Shown: positions 7,985 to 16,702 of the stretch, in pieces | Layout: each line of letters starts with the position of its first letter | Numbering within the stretch: position 1 is the first letter of the stretch | Notes under the pieces: generated by a model | Told to the model about the DNA's origin: nothing | Seen by the model: the letters and a program-made list of their open reading frames with translations, nothing else | Databases searched by the model: none | Origin: Akkermansiaceae bacterium | Lineage (GTDB): Bacteria > Verrucomicrobiota > Verrucomicrobiia > Verrucomicrobiales > Akkermansiaceae | Reading direction: 5' to 3' | NCBI GenBank assembly: GCA_905182475.1 | Contig: CAJJBR010000080.1 | Location: forward strand, 1-41,928 | Length of the DNA: 41,928 nt | Position numbers and translations under genes: made by a program

Positions 7985-9466
7985 ATGCGACTGATAATTA
8001 AGAGTGTTCTGGTAGGTGCCATTGTCGTCTGCGCCACGGCGTCGACCCGGGCTGAGGTTAAGCTAAATAGCCTGTTCACCGACAACATGGTGCTACAACG
8101 GGACATCCCTGCAAAGGTGTTTGGAACGGCCGATGATGGCGAAAGCGTGATCGTTTCAATCAATGGGCAGACCGCGAAAACGACGGCGAAAGGCGGCGAG
8201 TGGCTGGTAGCGCTCAAGCCCATGAAGGCAGGAGGTCCACATCGCTTGACCATCGAAGGAAAGAATACGCTCACTTTGCAAAATGTGGTGTTCGGCGATG
8301 TCTGGCTTTGCACCGGACAATCCAACATGGATTTTGATTGTGCACGGTTTGCCTCACCGGAGAATACCCAGGACGAGTACCTCGACGAATATGGAGAGCA
8401 ACGCAAAAGGTACATAGAAATTGCCAAGAACGCAGCAAGTTACAAAAATCTAAGAATGTTCGTTGCCGAAAAAAGGCCGGGAGCAAAGAGAGCGGGACTG
8501 GAGGCCGTAAAGGATTTTGATCAGTCCTGGCAGGTGAGTTCTGAGAAATACACGCTCCTGACCTCGGCAATGGGTTATGTCTTCGGACTGAGACTTCACC
8601 AACACCTCAACATTCCCATCGGGCTCATCGACACCAACAAAAGCGGCTCGCCGATCGAGACCTGGATGTCCGCTGAGGCGTTGAAGGCAGCCGGACTTAA
8701 GGCCGAAGCCGACTCCCATTACAATGGCAATATCTTTCCCGTTCAGAAGTTCGCCATCAAAGGGGTCATCTGGTATCAGGGCGAGAGCAACGCGATGAGC
8801 GTCGAGTCGAGTATCGCCTATGGCAGGACGTTTCCTACGATGATCGAGTCTTGGCGCAAGGAGTGGGGGCAAGGCGACTTCCCATTTCTCTATGTGCAAC
8901 TGGCGGGCTGGGATTGGAATGAGTCAGTCAGGCGCAATTGGCCGTTGCTGCGCGAGTCGCAGGATATGGCCCTGGCGCTGCCCAATGTTGGCGCTGCTCT
9001 GGCCATCGACAAGGGCGCCCGTCGCAACATTCACCCAATTCACAAAATCAGTGTCAGCGAGCGCTTGGTGTTGGCGGCACGGAAACATGCGTATGACGAG
9101 GAATTGGTCTACAGCGGGCCGACCTACAAATCACACGAGGTCAGAGGCGGCAAAATCGAGGTCGTCTTCGATCATGTTGGCGGGGGCTTGATCAAGAAGG
9201 CGTTTCAGATCGAAGATATCAAAACCACCAGCGCCAAACTGGAGGGTTTCGAACTGAGTGCAGATGGCCACAGTTACGTTCCTGCGGAGGCGACGATTCA
9301 GGGCGATAAAGTCGTTGTTTCAAGCGATGCGGTGAAGAGTCCCAAACACGTTCGTTACGCCTGGACCGGCTTCCCGAATGCCAATCTCTTTAACAAGGGG
9401 GATCTGCCTGCCCATCCGTTCCGAACTGACGACCATGTGCCCCAAGCGCCGGTTGAACAAAAGTAG
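7985..9466 (+). CDS. Sialate O-acetylesterase-like SASA-family esterase, exported
   Basis: A 493-residue protein with a signal peptide (MRLIIKSVLVGAIVVCATAS). It has the N-terminal beta-domain typical of the family (SLFTDNMVLQRD), the nucleophile motif GQSNM with Ser near residue 113, the block IKGVIWYQGESNA (from about residue 257), and the catalytic-His region NIHPIHK. Members remove O-acetyl groups from sialic acids or plant and algal polysaccharides; exact substrate unknown. I prefer the ATG at 7985 over 7979 because AAGG at 7973-7976 sits 8 nt upstream. The last codons lie inside a 52-bp repeat also found before the SUMF1 gene. It is followed at 47 bp by the DUF1961 fusion gene, probably in one transcription unit. 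Confidence 0.9.
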   Translation: MRLIIKSVLVGAIVVCATASTRAEVKLNSLFTDNMVLQRDIPAKVFGTADDGESVIVSINGQTAKTTAKGGEWLVALKPMKAGGPHRLTIEGKNTLTLQNVVFGDVWLCTGQSNMDFDCARFASPENTQDEYLDEYGEQRKRYIEIAKNAASYKNLRMFVAEKRPGAKRAGLEAVKDFDQSWQVSSEKYTLLTSAMGYVFGLRLHQHLNIPIGLIDTNKSGSPIETWMSAEALKAAGLKAEADSHYNGNIFPVQKFAIKGVIWYQGESNAMSVESSIAYGRTFPTMIESWRKEWGQGDFPFLYVQLAGWDWNESVRRNWPLLRESQDMALALPNVGAALAIDKGARRNIHPIHKISVSERLVLAARKHAYDEELVYSGPTYKSHEVRGGKIEVVFDHVGGGLIKKAFQIEDIKTTSAKLEGFELSADGHSYVPAEATIQGDKVVVSSDAVKSPKHVRYAWTGFPNANLFNKGDLPAHPFRTDDHVPQAPVEQK

Positions 9467-9498
9467 CCAAAAAGCGCGCCGAGGAAGAAGAAGTGAAA
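9447..9498. repeat. 52-bp direct repeat, copy 1
   Basis: CGCCGGTTGAACAAAAG then AGCCAAAAAGCGCGCCGAGG and a purine-rich tail. It overlaps the last codons and stop of the esterase gene and ends on a GTG that has a Shine-Dalgarno-like GAGGAAG at 5-10 nt upstream. Copy 2 lies at 12770-12821 with about three mismatches. In both places the repeat precedes a gene start. Confidence 0.85.
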
Positions 9499-9513
9499 CC
9501 CCACGAGACTTCC

Positions 9514-12500
9514 ATGACCACTCCAAGACTGATATGCGGTTTTCCCGCCTTCCTCGCCTGCTTCCTGCTCGCCGCCCATGTGACGGCGGATGAGCCAAAG
9601 CACAATCCCGCTGCGGACAAGGCCGCGTTCGAAAAGGCCGCCGCAGGCGCTGCGTGGGCGGAAGTTTTTTCCGATCCTTGTACGACGGATTGGAAGGAAA
9701 AGTGGTTTCTCGACGGCGTAGTGGGCACCGTGACGAACAGCCCGGAGGGCATGACCCTGACGGCCGGTCCGGAATTCAGAAACGATGCCCATCACATGGT
9801 GCTGTGGACGAAGGACAGCTTCGAGGGCGAACTGAAGATCGAATACGAATACACCCGGCTCGATAAGGCACCCAACTGCGTCACCATCCTCTATATCCAG
9901 GCGACGGGGATCGGCAAGGGGCCTTACGCGAAAGACATCACGAAGTGGAGCGGGCTGCGTAAGACACCGGCGATGAAGATGTATTACGACCACATGCACT
10001 CCTATCACATCAGCTATGCGGCGAATCCGGGCACAAAGGAGGCATACATCCGCGGACGCCGCTACATGCCGGAGAGGCAGGGTTTGAAGGGCACCGCACT
10101 GAATCCGGACTACTCCACGCCTAAGCTGTTCGCCACCGGAGTGAGGCACCACATCACGGTCATTAAGAAAGACCGCGATCTCCATATGCGGGTCGAGAAT
10201 ACCGACCACGTCGTCTATTGCCACATGACCAACCCGGACCTGCCCGTGATCACCGAAGGACGCATCGGACTACGCCACATGTTCACGCGCTCGGCGCGCT
10301 ATGCGAATCTCCGCGTGAGCCGATCGGTGCCCGGAGGGGACGCCGGAGCGGAGCCGAACATTGGAAAGCTGCGCTCCGAGCTTCGGGCACGATCGGCTGA
10401 GTCCGCGTCGTTTCTTTCGGCGGCGGAACCTGCCTCCGGTGAGGCTCAGGAGAAAGCTGTCATAGTCGGCCTCATAGGGGGGGCCACCGTCGCGGTGCAA
10501 TCCGGGTGGGGGCCGGCCCTTGCACAGCGGTTTGATAGACGCGCACAGATTGTCAACTACGCGAAGAATGGGGCTACCCTTCAAGTCCTGTCAAAGAAAC
10601 TGGATGACCTCGTCCAACTCAAACCCGACTATGTCCTGATTCAGATGAAAGTGGGGGTGGATGCAGAGCAGGGGACCGCCGGATCTATTGAGTCCGCCCG
10701 CATCCGGCGCGTCCCTGGCGAGAACGCCGACAAGCTGTTTGAGGGCGTCCTGAACGCCGGAAAAGTCTGGCCGCTGCAGGGCGGCTTCGCGCATCTGTGG
10801 CTGAAAGGGGATCTGGCTGAGGGCAACCGCCTCATCCGCGAAGCACATCAGGCGATCATTAAGAATGAGGGCGGGACGGATGCGATGACCCCGGAGATCG
10901 CCGCCTCCGAGCATGTGAAATGGCAGATGCGTACGTGGAACCGGATCTACCAGCTTTTCAACGACAAGAGCCGCTTCCATCCCGGACGCCTCGATACGGA
11001 AACGCAGGTCATGATCGAGGAGATGTTCTGGTTCTACGTCTGCGACAAGAGCCGCCTGGAGCGCGCCGCGCCGCAGCATGTCTGGGGCATCCATAATTCC
11101 GAGAACCACGAGATGATGCACTACAGCAACGCGCTGCTCGCCCTGCAGGCGCTCAAGGAAAGCCCCGCCTACAAAGGCCGCAGGCTGCCCGACGGCCACA
11201 GCCTCAAGGAGCACTACGAGGCGTGGAACTCCTACTACAAGCTTTACTGCGTCGAGCGCGCCAAGCACGGCCTGCTGATCGAAATATTTTCGGGCTACGG
11301 CAAATACACCGTGCCGGAACTCCTCAACATGTATGACTTGGCCGAGGATCCCGTGCTTCGCTCGAGGATGGGAAAACTACTCGACTTGATCTGGGCCGAC
11401 TGGGCGATCGGTCAGTTGAACGGCGTGCGCGGCGGTGGCCGACTTCGCCTGTATCAGGGTGATCCCGCGAAGCCTGAAAGGACCTTCCGCTGGGGAGCGG
11501 GGGACACGTGGCTGAGCATGAGCCGCTTCCTGCTCAACAGCGGGACCTGGTGGAACCCGCGTTCCTATCACCCCAACCCCATCATCGGCTACCCTTGGGT
11601 TCTGGCCACGACGCAATACCGCCTGCCGGATGTGATTGTGGACATCGCGAATGATGCCGGGGGCCGGGGCGAGTACAATTACGTCGCGCGGCGCGTGGCC
11701 AGACAGCGCCGTATGGCGGCGAAAGACGTGCCCGTCACCCGCCCTCCGTGGTATGCTCTGGACCCCGAAGATCCGGGAATGGTGAGCTACGACCACTGCA
11801 CGCCAGACTACGTGATGGGCTCGCTGATGATCGATCCCACCCTGCCGCGGGTAAGCTCCCGCGACTACCTTGAGGGAAAGGATCTTGCGGAGGGCTATCC
11901 CAATTTGACCGCGCAGAACCGTTACCACGGAATCACCTTCGCCTCGGATGTGAACGCCCGGGTGATTCCCCAATGCGAAGGGCTGGCCAACGGCAAGACC
12001 TATGGCGAGCAACAGGCGGTGCAGCGCGACAATGTCCTGCTGGCGCAACGTCACAACAAGGCAAAGCAGACCGGAGATATGCGCATCCTCTTCGGCCTCA
12101 AGGGCATGAAGGCGCGCCTCGTCGAGCGCGACGGGTGGTTGATCCTCAAGGAGGACAAGGCCTGGCTCGGCATCAAGGGCTTCTCCCGCACCAAGTCCAA
12201 TCAATCCTGCGGCTACAAGTGGGACAACGAGGTCTTCCTGCGCATGGCCGACGGCAAGGCGCCGGTCGCCCTCATCGCCGGCCGCAGCGCGGATTTCGCC
12301 GACATCGAAGCTTTCGCAAGCTACCTCGGAACCTTTTCCGGCACGCCCAAAGACGGGTGGTTCAAGCTCTCGGGCGGCAAGGATGAGAAGCTGACGCTTT
12401 CCCTGCACCTCGCTTCCGAAGCTCTGCCCAGGGTCAACGGCACAGCCATCGACCTGCGCCCGGGGATGCTCTTCGACAGTCCGTTCATGAGCTCGGAGCA

Positions 12501-12564
12501 CGGCAGCGGGGTCGTTACGATCCGCAAAGGCGGGCGCGAGGTGAAGATCGATATGAACGAGTAG
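9514..12564 (+). CDS. Exported fusion: DUF1961 lectin-like domain, inactive SGNH fragment, large toroid-like domain
   Basis: About 1016 residues with a signal peptide (MTTPRLICGFPAFLACFLLA). Residues about 40-265 match DUF1961, a concanavalin-like fold (MVLWTKDSFEGELKIEYEYT, ILYIQATG). From about 315 to 390 there is a piece of a rhamnogalacturonan-acetylesterase-like SGNH fold (GWGPALAQRF, VNYAKNGATLQ, LKPDYVLIQ), but the GDS motif is IGGATVA, so the Ser is lost and the C-terminal D-x-x-H block is absent. The remaining 600 residues are helix-rich with NSENHEMMHYSN, then beta-rich, resembling an alpha/alpha-toroid plus beta-sandwich as in many polysaccharide lyases; that is inference. An alternative GTG start at 9493 has the better ribosome binding site. 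Ends 8 bp before a dispersed repeat. Confidence 0.75.
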   Translation: MTTPRLICGFPAFLACFLLAAHVTADEPKHNPAADKAAFEKAAAGAAWAEVFSDPCTTDWKEKWFLDGVVGTVTNSPEGMTLTAGPEFRNDAHHMVLWTKDSFEGELKIEYEYTRLDKAPNCVTILYIQATGIGKGPYAKDITKWSGLRKTPAMKMYYDHMHSYHISYAANPGTKEAYIRGRRYMPERQGLKGTALNPDYSTPKLFATGVRHHITVIKKDRDLHMRVENTDHVVYCHMTNPDLPVITEGRIGLRHMFTRSARYANLRVSRSVPGGDAGAEPNIGKLRSELRARSAESASFLSAAEPASGEAQEKAVIVGLIGGATVAVQSGWGPALAQRFDRRAQIVNYAKNGATLQVLSKKLDDLVQLKPDYVLIQMKVGVDAEQGTAGSIESARIRRVPGENADKLFEGVLNAGKVWPLQGGFAHLWLKGDLAEGNRLIREAHQAIIKNEGGTDAMTPEIAASEHVKWQMRTWNRIYQLFNDKSRFHPGRLDTETQVMIEEMFWFYVCDKSRLERAAPQHVWGIHNSENHEMMHYSNALLALQALKESPAYKGRRLPDGHSLKEHYEAWNSYYKLYCVERAKHGLLIEIFSGYGKYTVPELLNMYDLAEDPVLRSRMGKLLDLIWADWAIGQLNGVRGGGRLRLYQGDPAKPERTFRWGAGDTWLSMSRFLLNSGTWWNPRSYHPNPIIGYPWVLATTQYRLPDVIVDIANDAGGRGEYNYVARRVARQRRMAAKDVPVTRPPWYALDPEDPGMVSYDHCTPDYVMGSLMIDPTLPRVSSRDYLEGKDLAEGYPNLTAQNRYHGITFASDVNARVIPQCEGLANGKTYGEQQAVQRDNVLLAQRHNKAKQTGDMRILFGLKGMKARLVERDGWLILKEDKAWLGIKGFSRTKSNQSCGYKWDNEVFLRMADGKAPVALIAGRSADFADIEAFASYLGTFSGTPKDGWFKLSGGKDEKLTLSLHLASEALPRVNGTAIDLRPGMLFDSPFMSSEHGSGVVTIRKGGREVKIDMNE

Positions 12565-12730
12565 GTTCTTCATCCCCAACGGGGATACGGATTTTAGCCC
12601 AGGGTTGCCGGAGCAGGGCGGAGGCTACCCTGGGAACTCCCGCCCCCCGGATATCCCAACCCCAACGGGGTTGCGTCCGTCCCGGAATCAATCCCAGACG
12701 TATTCCTCATCCCAGCTTTGGCCATGAAGG
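12565..12730. repeat. Dispersed repeat, copy C
   Basis: Begins 8 bp after a stop codon. Hairpins ATCCCC-AAC-GGGGAT at 12572-12586 and CAACCCC-AAC-GGGGTTG at 12657-12673 flank a TTTTAGCCCAGGGTTGC block. It continues with CGGAATCAATCCCAGACGTA, shared with copy B. CATCCCAGCTTTGGCCATGA in its right part appears in copy A in reverse orientation (about 413-436), so the units are mosaics. Confidence 0.8.
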
Positions 12731-12769
12731 GCGTCTTGAAACCGCCCGGTGCAAATTGTTTGTCAAAAT

Positions 12770-12821
12770 CGCCGGTTGAACAAAAGAAGCCAAAAAGCGC
12801 GCCGAGGAAGAAAAAATGAAA
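12770..12821. repeat. 52-bp direct repeat, copy 2
   Basis: Same sequence as 9447-9498 with about three differences. Here the purine-rich end (GAGGAAG) is followed by an ATG at 12816 that opens a 16-codon frame ending at 12866. That frame overlaps an upstream in-frame ATG (12863) of the next gene by ATGA. Confidence 0.85.
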
Positions 12822-12895
12822 ATGATCTGTAAAGATGCGGCATCGCCGGGAGTAGTGATAGAATGAATGATCATCCAATGCAAAGGAACCCTGCC

Positions 12896-15226
12896 ATGAC
12901 GTCCACGAGGCGATCTCTCCCGAAATCGTTTTCGTCTTTCCTGCTGACGGCAACCATCCTGACGGTTGCGCTGCTGGCTTTTGTGCCGGTTGCGTTCGGC
13001 CAAGCGGAAAACCCCGGCGGCGATACCGTGAGCAAAGATCTCAGTCTGGAGCTTGGTAAGGGTGTCTCGATGAAGCTGGTGCTCATTCCGGCCGGCAAGT
13101 TCAAGATGGGCAACCACGAGACCCCGGCGGAAACGATCAAGAAGCTCGGGGGCGAGGAGGAGCAGGTGTCAGATGAGTATCCTGCTCATGAGGTGACGAT
13201 CAGCAAGCCCTTCTACATGGGCATCTATGAGCTGACGCAGGCCCAGTGGAAGGCCGTGATGGGCACGGAACCATGGCTGACAAAGACGGCTCTGGCGTAT
13301 GCGGGTGCGCAGCCGAGACCAGAAGGCTTTGACGACTATCCCGCTGTCTGGATGAGCTCTTATGATGCCATCGAGTTCTGCCGCAAGCTCTCGAAGAAGA
13401 CCGGCATGAGCGTCTCCCTGCCGACCGAAGCGCAATGGGAATATGCCTGCCGCGCGGGAAGCACCACGACCTTTTCCTGCGGGGATGAGCTGTCGAAACT
13501 CATCGACTACGGCTGGTACGGCGGGATACCCGCGGGGCAGAAGGAAGACTACGCCCACCGGGTCGGCCAGTTGAAGCCCAACGCCTGGGGCTTGTATGAC
13601 ATGCATGGTAACGTCTGGGAATTCTGCAGTGACTGGTATGACAAGGACTTCTACAGCAGGTCACCGAGTGTTGATCCGGAGAACACCAAGGAAACCGAAC
13701 TGCGCTGTCTGCGCAGTGGCTCGTTTCACAGCGTTCCCCTCGTGTCCCGCTCCTCACAACGCGCCAGGTGGGTAGGTCCCAAGCAGGTCCGCTACAACTA
13801 CGGTCTGCGGGTCGTGGTTGCTGCCGATACAGCCGTTCCCGCTGCCGGCGATCCTGCATTCGTGCCACTGTTCAATGGCAAGGACCTGACCAACTTCCAG
13901 ACCAAAGATGCGGAGAAGTTCTGGCGGATCGAAGATGGCGTCCTGATCGGCGAAAACGACGCAGCGAAGAGCGAGCACTATCTCTGGACCACCAAGAAAT
14001 ACAGCGACTTCATCCTCGAATTTGACGCGAAATGGAAAGGCACCACCAAACGTGGCGTCGACTCGGGTATCGAACTGCGCGAACCGAAGCTGCAACTTCA
14101 GCTCGGCATCTCCGGCAGCCTGAGAGTGGACATGACCGGCTCGTTCTACGCAGGCAGAAAAGGCTACCCCAAGTCAGGGCAAGCCACCGAAGCAAAAGCA
14201 CTCTTGAACCCTGAGGGCGAATGGAACAGCTTGCGCCTGCAGGCAAAAGGCAACACCTTCTCTTGCTGGATCAACGGCAAGAAGGCGTCGGAATACACCG
14301 ATGCAAACTTCTCCGGCGCCGCCCCGCTCGGACTGCAGATCCACGGCGACGTGGTGATGAAGGTCGAGTATCGGAATCTTCGGATTGCGGACCTTGCGGC
14401 CGGTGAAGTTCTCTCATCCCTCAATGCCAAGGCTGGCGAAATCGCAGTTAAGGACGGAGAGACAATCGCCTTCCTCGGTGACTCCATTACCGCTGCAGGT
14501 CGAAATCCCGGCGGTTACTGTCAGTTCGTCCTCGCCGCGTTGAAAGATCAGGGCATTAAGACGACGGCCGTGTTTGCTGGCATCGGCGGCCATAAATCCG
14601 ACCAGATGCTCGCCCGTCTTGAAAAAGACGTTCTGAATCATCAACCAGACTGGATGACGCTCAGTTGCGGAGTCAATGATGTCTGGCACGGCAAGAACGG
14701 GGTTGCGCTCGAACCGTACAAAAAGAACATCACTGAGATCGTCGACCGAGCCCAGGCGGCCGGAGTGAAAGTCCTGCTGCTAACTTCAACCATGATCAAG
14801 GAAGACCAGGCGAATGAGCTGAATCAGAAGCTGCTTGCCTACAATGACTTTATCCGTCAACTCGCAACGGACAAAGGATGCCTCTTGGCAGACGTCAATG
14901 CGGATATGCAGCTTGCATTGAAAACCCCTCCACCCTACCGGCCCGACGGAAAGAAGCTGACCAGTGATGGCGTGCACATGAATCCTTACGGCAACATCAT
15001 GATGGGACGCGGGGTGGCGAAAGCTCTTGGTGCTACGGACGTCCAGCTCGATGAATCTGAGAAGGCATGGCGCAGCGTTTCCTCTCATCGGGTTCGACTC
15101 GGCGAAATCAATCTCTCGATTGAAGCGATTGAAGCACTCAGTGCCGCGGCAAAAGCAGAAGGAACTGATCTTGGCGGACTCTTGCGCAAAGGCGCCGAGG
15201 CAAGGAAGGACGAACTGCTGAAGTAG
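12896..15226 (+). CDS. Exported SUMF1-DUF1080-SGNH triple fusion
   Basis: 776 residues from the chosen ATG (AAGGA at 12882-12886 and a clean signal peptide, MTSTRRSLPKSFSSFLLTAT; the frame is open from 12863). Domain 1 (about 45-310) is a formylglycine-generating-enzyme-like SUMF1 fold (IPAGKFKMG, LPTEAQWEYACRAG, DMHGNVWEFCSDWY). The region corresponding to FGE's redox cysteine pair reads SGSFHSVPLVSRSSQR with no Cys, so true FGE activity is unlikely. Domain 2 (about 320-510) is DUF1080, a 3-keto-disaccharide hydrolase/LamG-like fold (FNGKDLTNF). Domain 3 (about 520-725) is an SGNH hydrolase with GDSIT (Ser530), GVND (594 is Asn) and DGVHMNP. It probably binds sugar and de-esterifies it. The first two domains usually occur as separate genes in this phylum. 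Confidence 0.88.
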   Translation: MTSTRRSLPKSFSSFLLTATILTVALLAFVPVAFGQAENPGGDTVSKDLSLELGKGVSMKLVLIPAGKFKMGNHETPAETIKKLGGEEEQVSDEYPAHEVTISKPFYMGIYELTQAQWKAVMGTEPWLTKTALAYAGAQPRPEGFDDYPAVWMSSYDAIEFCRKLSKKTGMSVSLPTEAQWEYACRAGSTTTFSCGDELSKLIDYGWYGGIPAGQKEDYAHRVGQLKPNAWGLYDMHGNVWEFCSDWYDKDFYSRSPSVDPENTKETELRCLRSGSFHSVPLVSRSSQRARWVGPKQVRYNYGLRVVVAADTAVPAAGDPAFVPLFNGKDLTNFQTKDAEKFWRIEDGVLIGENDAAKSEHYLWTTKKYSDFILEFDAKWKGTTKRGVDSGIELREPKLQLQLGISGSLRVDMTGSFYAGRKGYPKSGQATEAKALLNPEGEWNSLRLQAKGNTFSCWINGKKASEYTDANFSGAAPLGLQIHGDVVMKVEYRNLRIADLAAGEVLSSLNAKAGEIAVKDGETIAFLGDSITAAGRNPGGYCQFVLAALKDQGIKTTAVFAGIGGHKSDQMLARLEKDVLNHQPDWMTLSCGVNDVWHGKNGVALEPYKKNITEIVDRAQAAGVKVLLLTSTMIKEDQANELNQKLLAYNDFIRQLATDKGCLLADVNADMQLALKTPPPYRPDGKKLTSDGVHMNPYGNIMMGRGVAKALGATDVQLDESEKAWRSVSSHRVRLGEINLSIEAIEALSAAAKAEGTDLGGLLRKGAEARKDELLK

Positions 15227-15431
15227 CCCTCCCACCACCCGTAGCGCGTGCCAGTCCGTGTTCCGCCCGAGAGCGCGGCGCGTGAGTGTCAGGGATTTGG
15301 CCGGAAGGCGAAGGCTGGGAAACGACGTAACTCGCTGTAGAACAACACGTAGAGGATATTCGGGGGCGTCTTAAAACCGCCCGGGCCTAATTATTTGACC
15401 AAAGTGCCCGATCTAGGAAGTATCAGGGGTG

Positions 15432-16691
15432 ATGAGTTCAATTCAAAAACCGACAGGTGCGCCCATGAACAGGCGGAAAATGTTGAAATCAGCGGGTTGC
15501 TTTTTGATGTTGCCGGCGTTGGAAAGCTTTGGTCAAGAGGCCACGGGCGATGATGCGGTGAAAGCGAATCGTTTGTTTTGTATGAATGTTGGCAACGGCA
15601 TGTGTTCTGACAACTACCCGACGTCGACGGGCAAGGACTATCAGAGCTCTTCTACCTTCCAGCCACTGGAGAAATTAAAGAAGGATTTCACGCTTTGTAC
15701 GAATTTAAGGAAGACCGGGGGGCATGGTGGAACCATGCTTGCTTTTGCTGAATATGCGGCAAGTGAAAATCCCGAACATATTTTGGATTCGGTAGACGAA
15801 GTCGCCGCCGCTCGTATTGGTAACGATACGCGTATCAGGAACTTGGTCGTTGAGCAGAAGAATTCAGTTGGTATCTCATGGAAGGGTGGCCTGGCCATTT
15901 CTCCGATCAGTAATAGTCAGGCATTGTTCCAGACCATCTTTGGGAAAGTCGACAAGAACAAACGTGCGGAATTGCTGGCGCTTAAAAAATCCGTGTTGGA
16001 CGGTACCAGAGAAGAAGCGAAGCGTTTGACTAATAGGGTTTCCAAGCAAGACCAGGTCAAATTAGATGAGTATTTTTCCAGTTTGCGTGAATCTGAAAAG
16101 TCGATCCAAAGAGCGGAACGCTGGTTGAGTAAAAAGCAAGTAGAGGTACCATTCCCTGAAAACGTGAAATTCGACACGCAGGGGAGTAGCGATTACCTGC
16201 AAAAGATTTTAACAGACAAGTATTTTAATGAACGTTCAACTTTTCTGGATTTGATCTTTCTGGCATACAAATATGACGTCACGCGAGTGGTGAATTTGTA
16301 TGGCGAATGGAATTGGACAGGGCATCATACCGATTCTCATCAGATTCAAAAGAAAGACGGCCACATTAAAAACATAGAGGCGGACCAAGCTTACATGATG
16401 CAGACGGCTCGTTTCCTGGACAAACTCAAATCGACCAAGACAGAAACTGGCGGAACCTTGCTGGATCAGACGGTTTGCTTGATCACCAGCTCCTTTAGTA
16501 TCAGCAAGGAAGAAGGCCCTCACGGCAATAAGAATATCTCTGTGATTGTCGCCGGCGGCGGCTTTGATCATAACAAACATATTAAGTTTGATGGTGCTGA
16601 TAACCGCAGCAATATCTACCTCCCGGCATTACAACATCTAGGCTGCGAAATCGATAGTTTTGGCAACAGCACTGCATGCGCCAAGCTTTAA
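15432..16691 (+). CDS. DUF1552 secreted protein
   Basis: About 419 residues. After a short lead comes a twin-arginine-like export signal (NRRKMLKSAGCFLMLPALES). The body matches DUF1552: ENPEHILDSVDEVAA, the SISWKGG-like VGISWKGG segment, DEYFSSLRESEKSIQRAE and the GEWNWTGHHTDSHQ segment. In planctomycetes and verrucomicrobia this family is nearly always encoded beside a DUF1592-type cytochrome, as here. Function is unknown, and it is distantly alkaline-phosphatase-like by family lore. The start could be the ATG at 15432 (AGGGG upstream) or 15465 (MNRRKM). Base composition is visibly more AT-rich than the genes to the left. Confidence 0.85.
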   Translation: MSSIQKPTGAPMNRRKMLKSAGCFLMLPALESFGQEATGDDAVKANRLFCMNVGNGMCSDNYPTSTGKDYQSSSTFQPLEKLKKDFTLCTNLRKTGGHGGTMLAFAEYAASENPEHILDSVDEVAAARIGNDTRIRNLVVEQKNSVGISWKGGLAISPISNSQALFQTIFGKVDKNKRAELLALKKSVLDGTREEAKRLTNRVSKQDQVKLDEYFSSLRESEKSIQRAERWLSKKQVEVPFPENVKFDTQGSSDYLQKILTDKYFNERSTFLDLIFLAYKYDVTRVVNLYGEWNWTGHHTDSHQIQKKDGHIKNIEADQAYMMQTARFLDKLKSTKTETGGTLLDQTVCLITSSFSISKEEGPHGNKNISVIVAGGGFDHNKHIKFDGADNRSNIYLPALQHLGCEIDSFGNSTACAKL

Positions 16692-16698
16692 GGAGAGT
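16690..16698 (+). promoter_or_regulatory. Ribosome binding site for the DUF1592 gene
   Basis: AAGGAGAG just after, and overlapping, the DUF1552 stop codon. It is 6-8 nt before the ATG at 16703 and fixes that start over the earlier in-frame ATG at 16676. It is one of the few strong Shine-Dalgarno sites in the window. Confidence 0.75.
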
Positions 16699-16702
16699 TA
16701 AT

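Noticed and set aside
7732..8427. 231-residue minus-strand frame across the start of the esterase gene
   Set aside because: Most of it is antisense to the clear SASA-family coding sequence. The part over 7750-7975 reads smoothly, but I do not recognise it.
9050..9075. NIHP instead of DIHP in the esterase catalytic region
   Set aside because: First considered a missing catalytic Asp, but NIHP variants are common among verrucomicrobial SASA proteins, so this is not evidence of inactivity.
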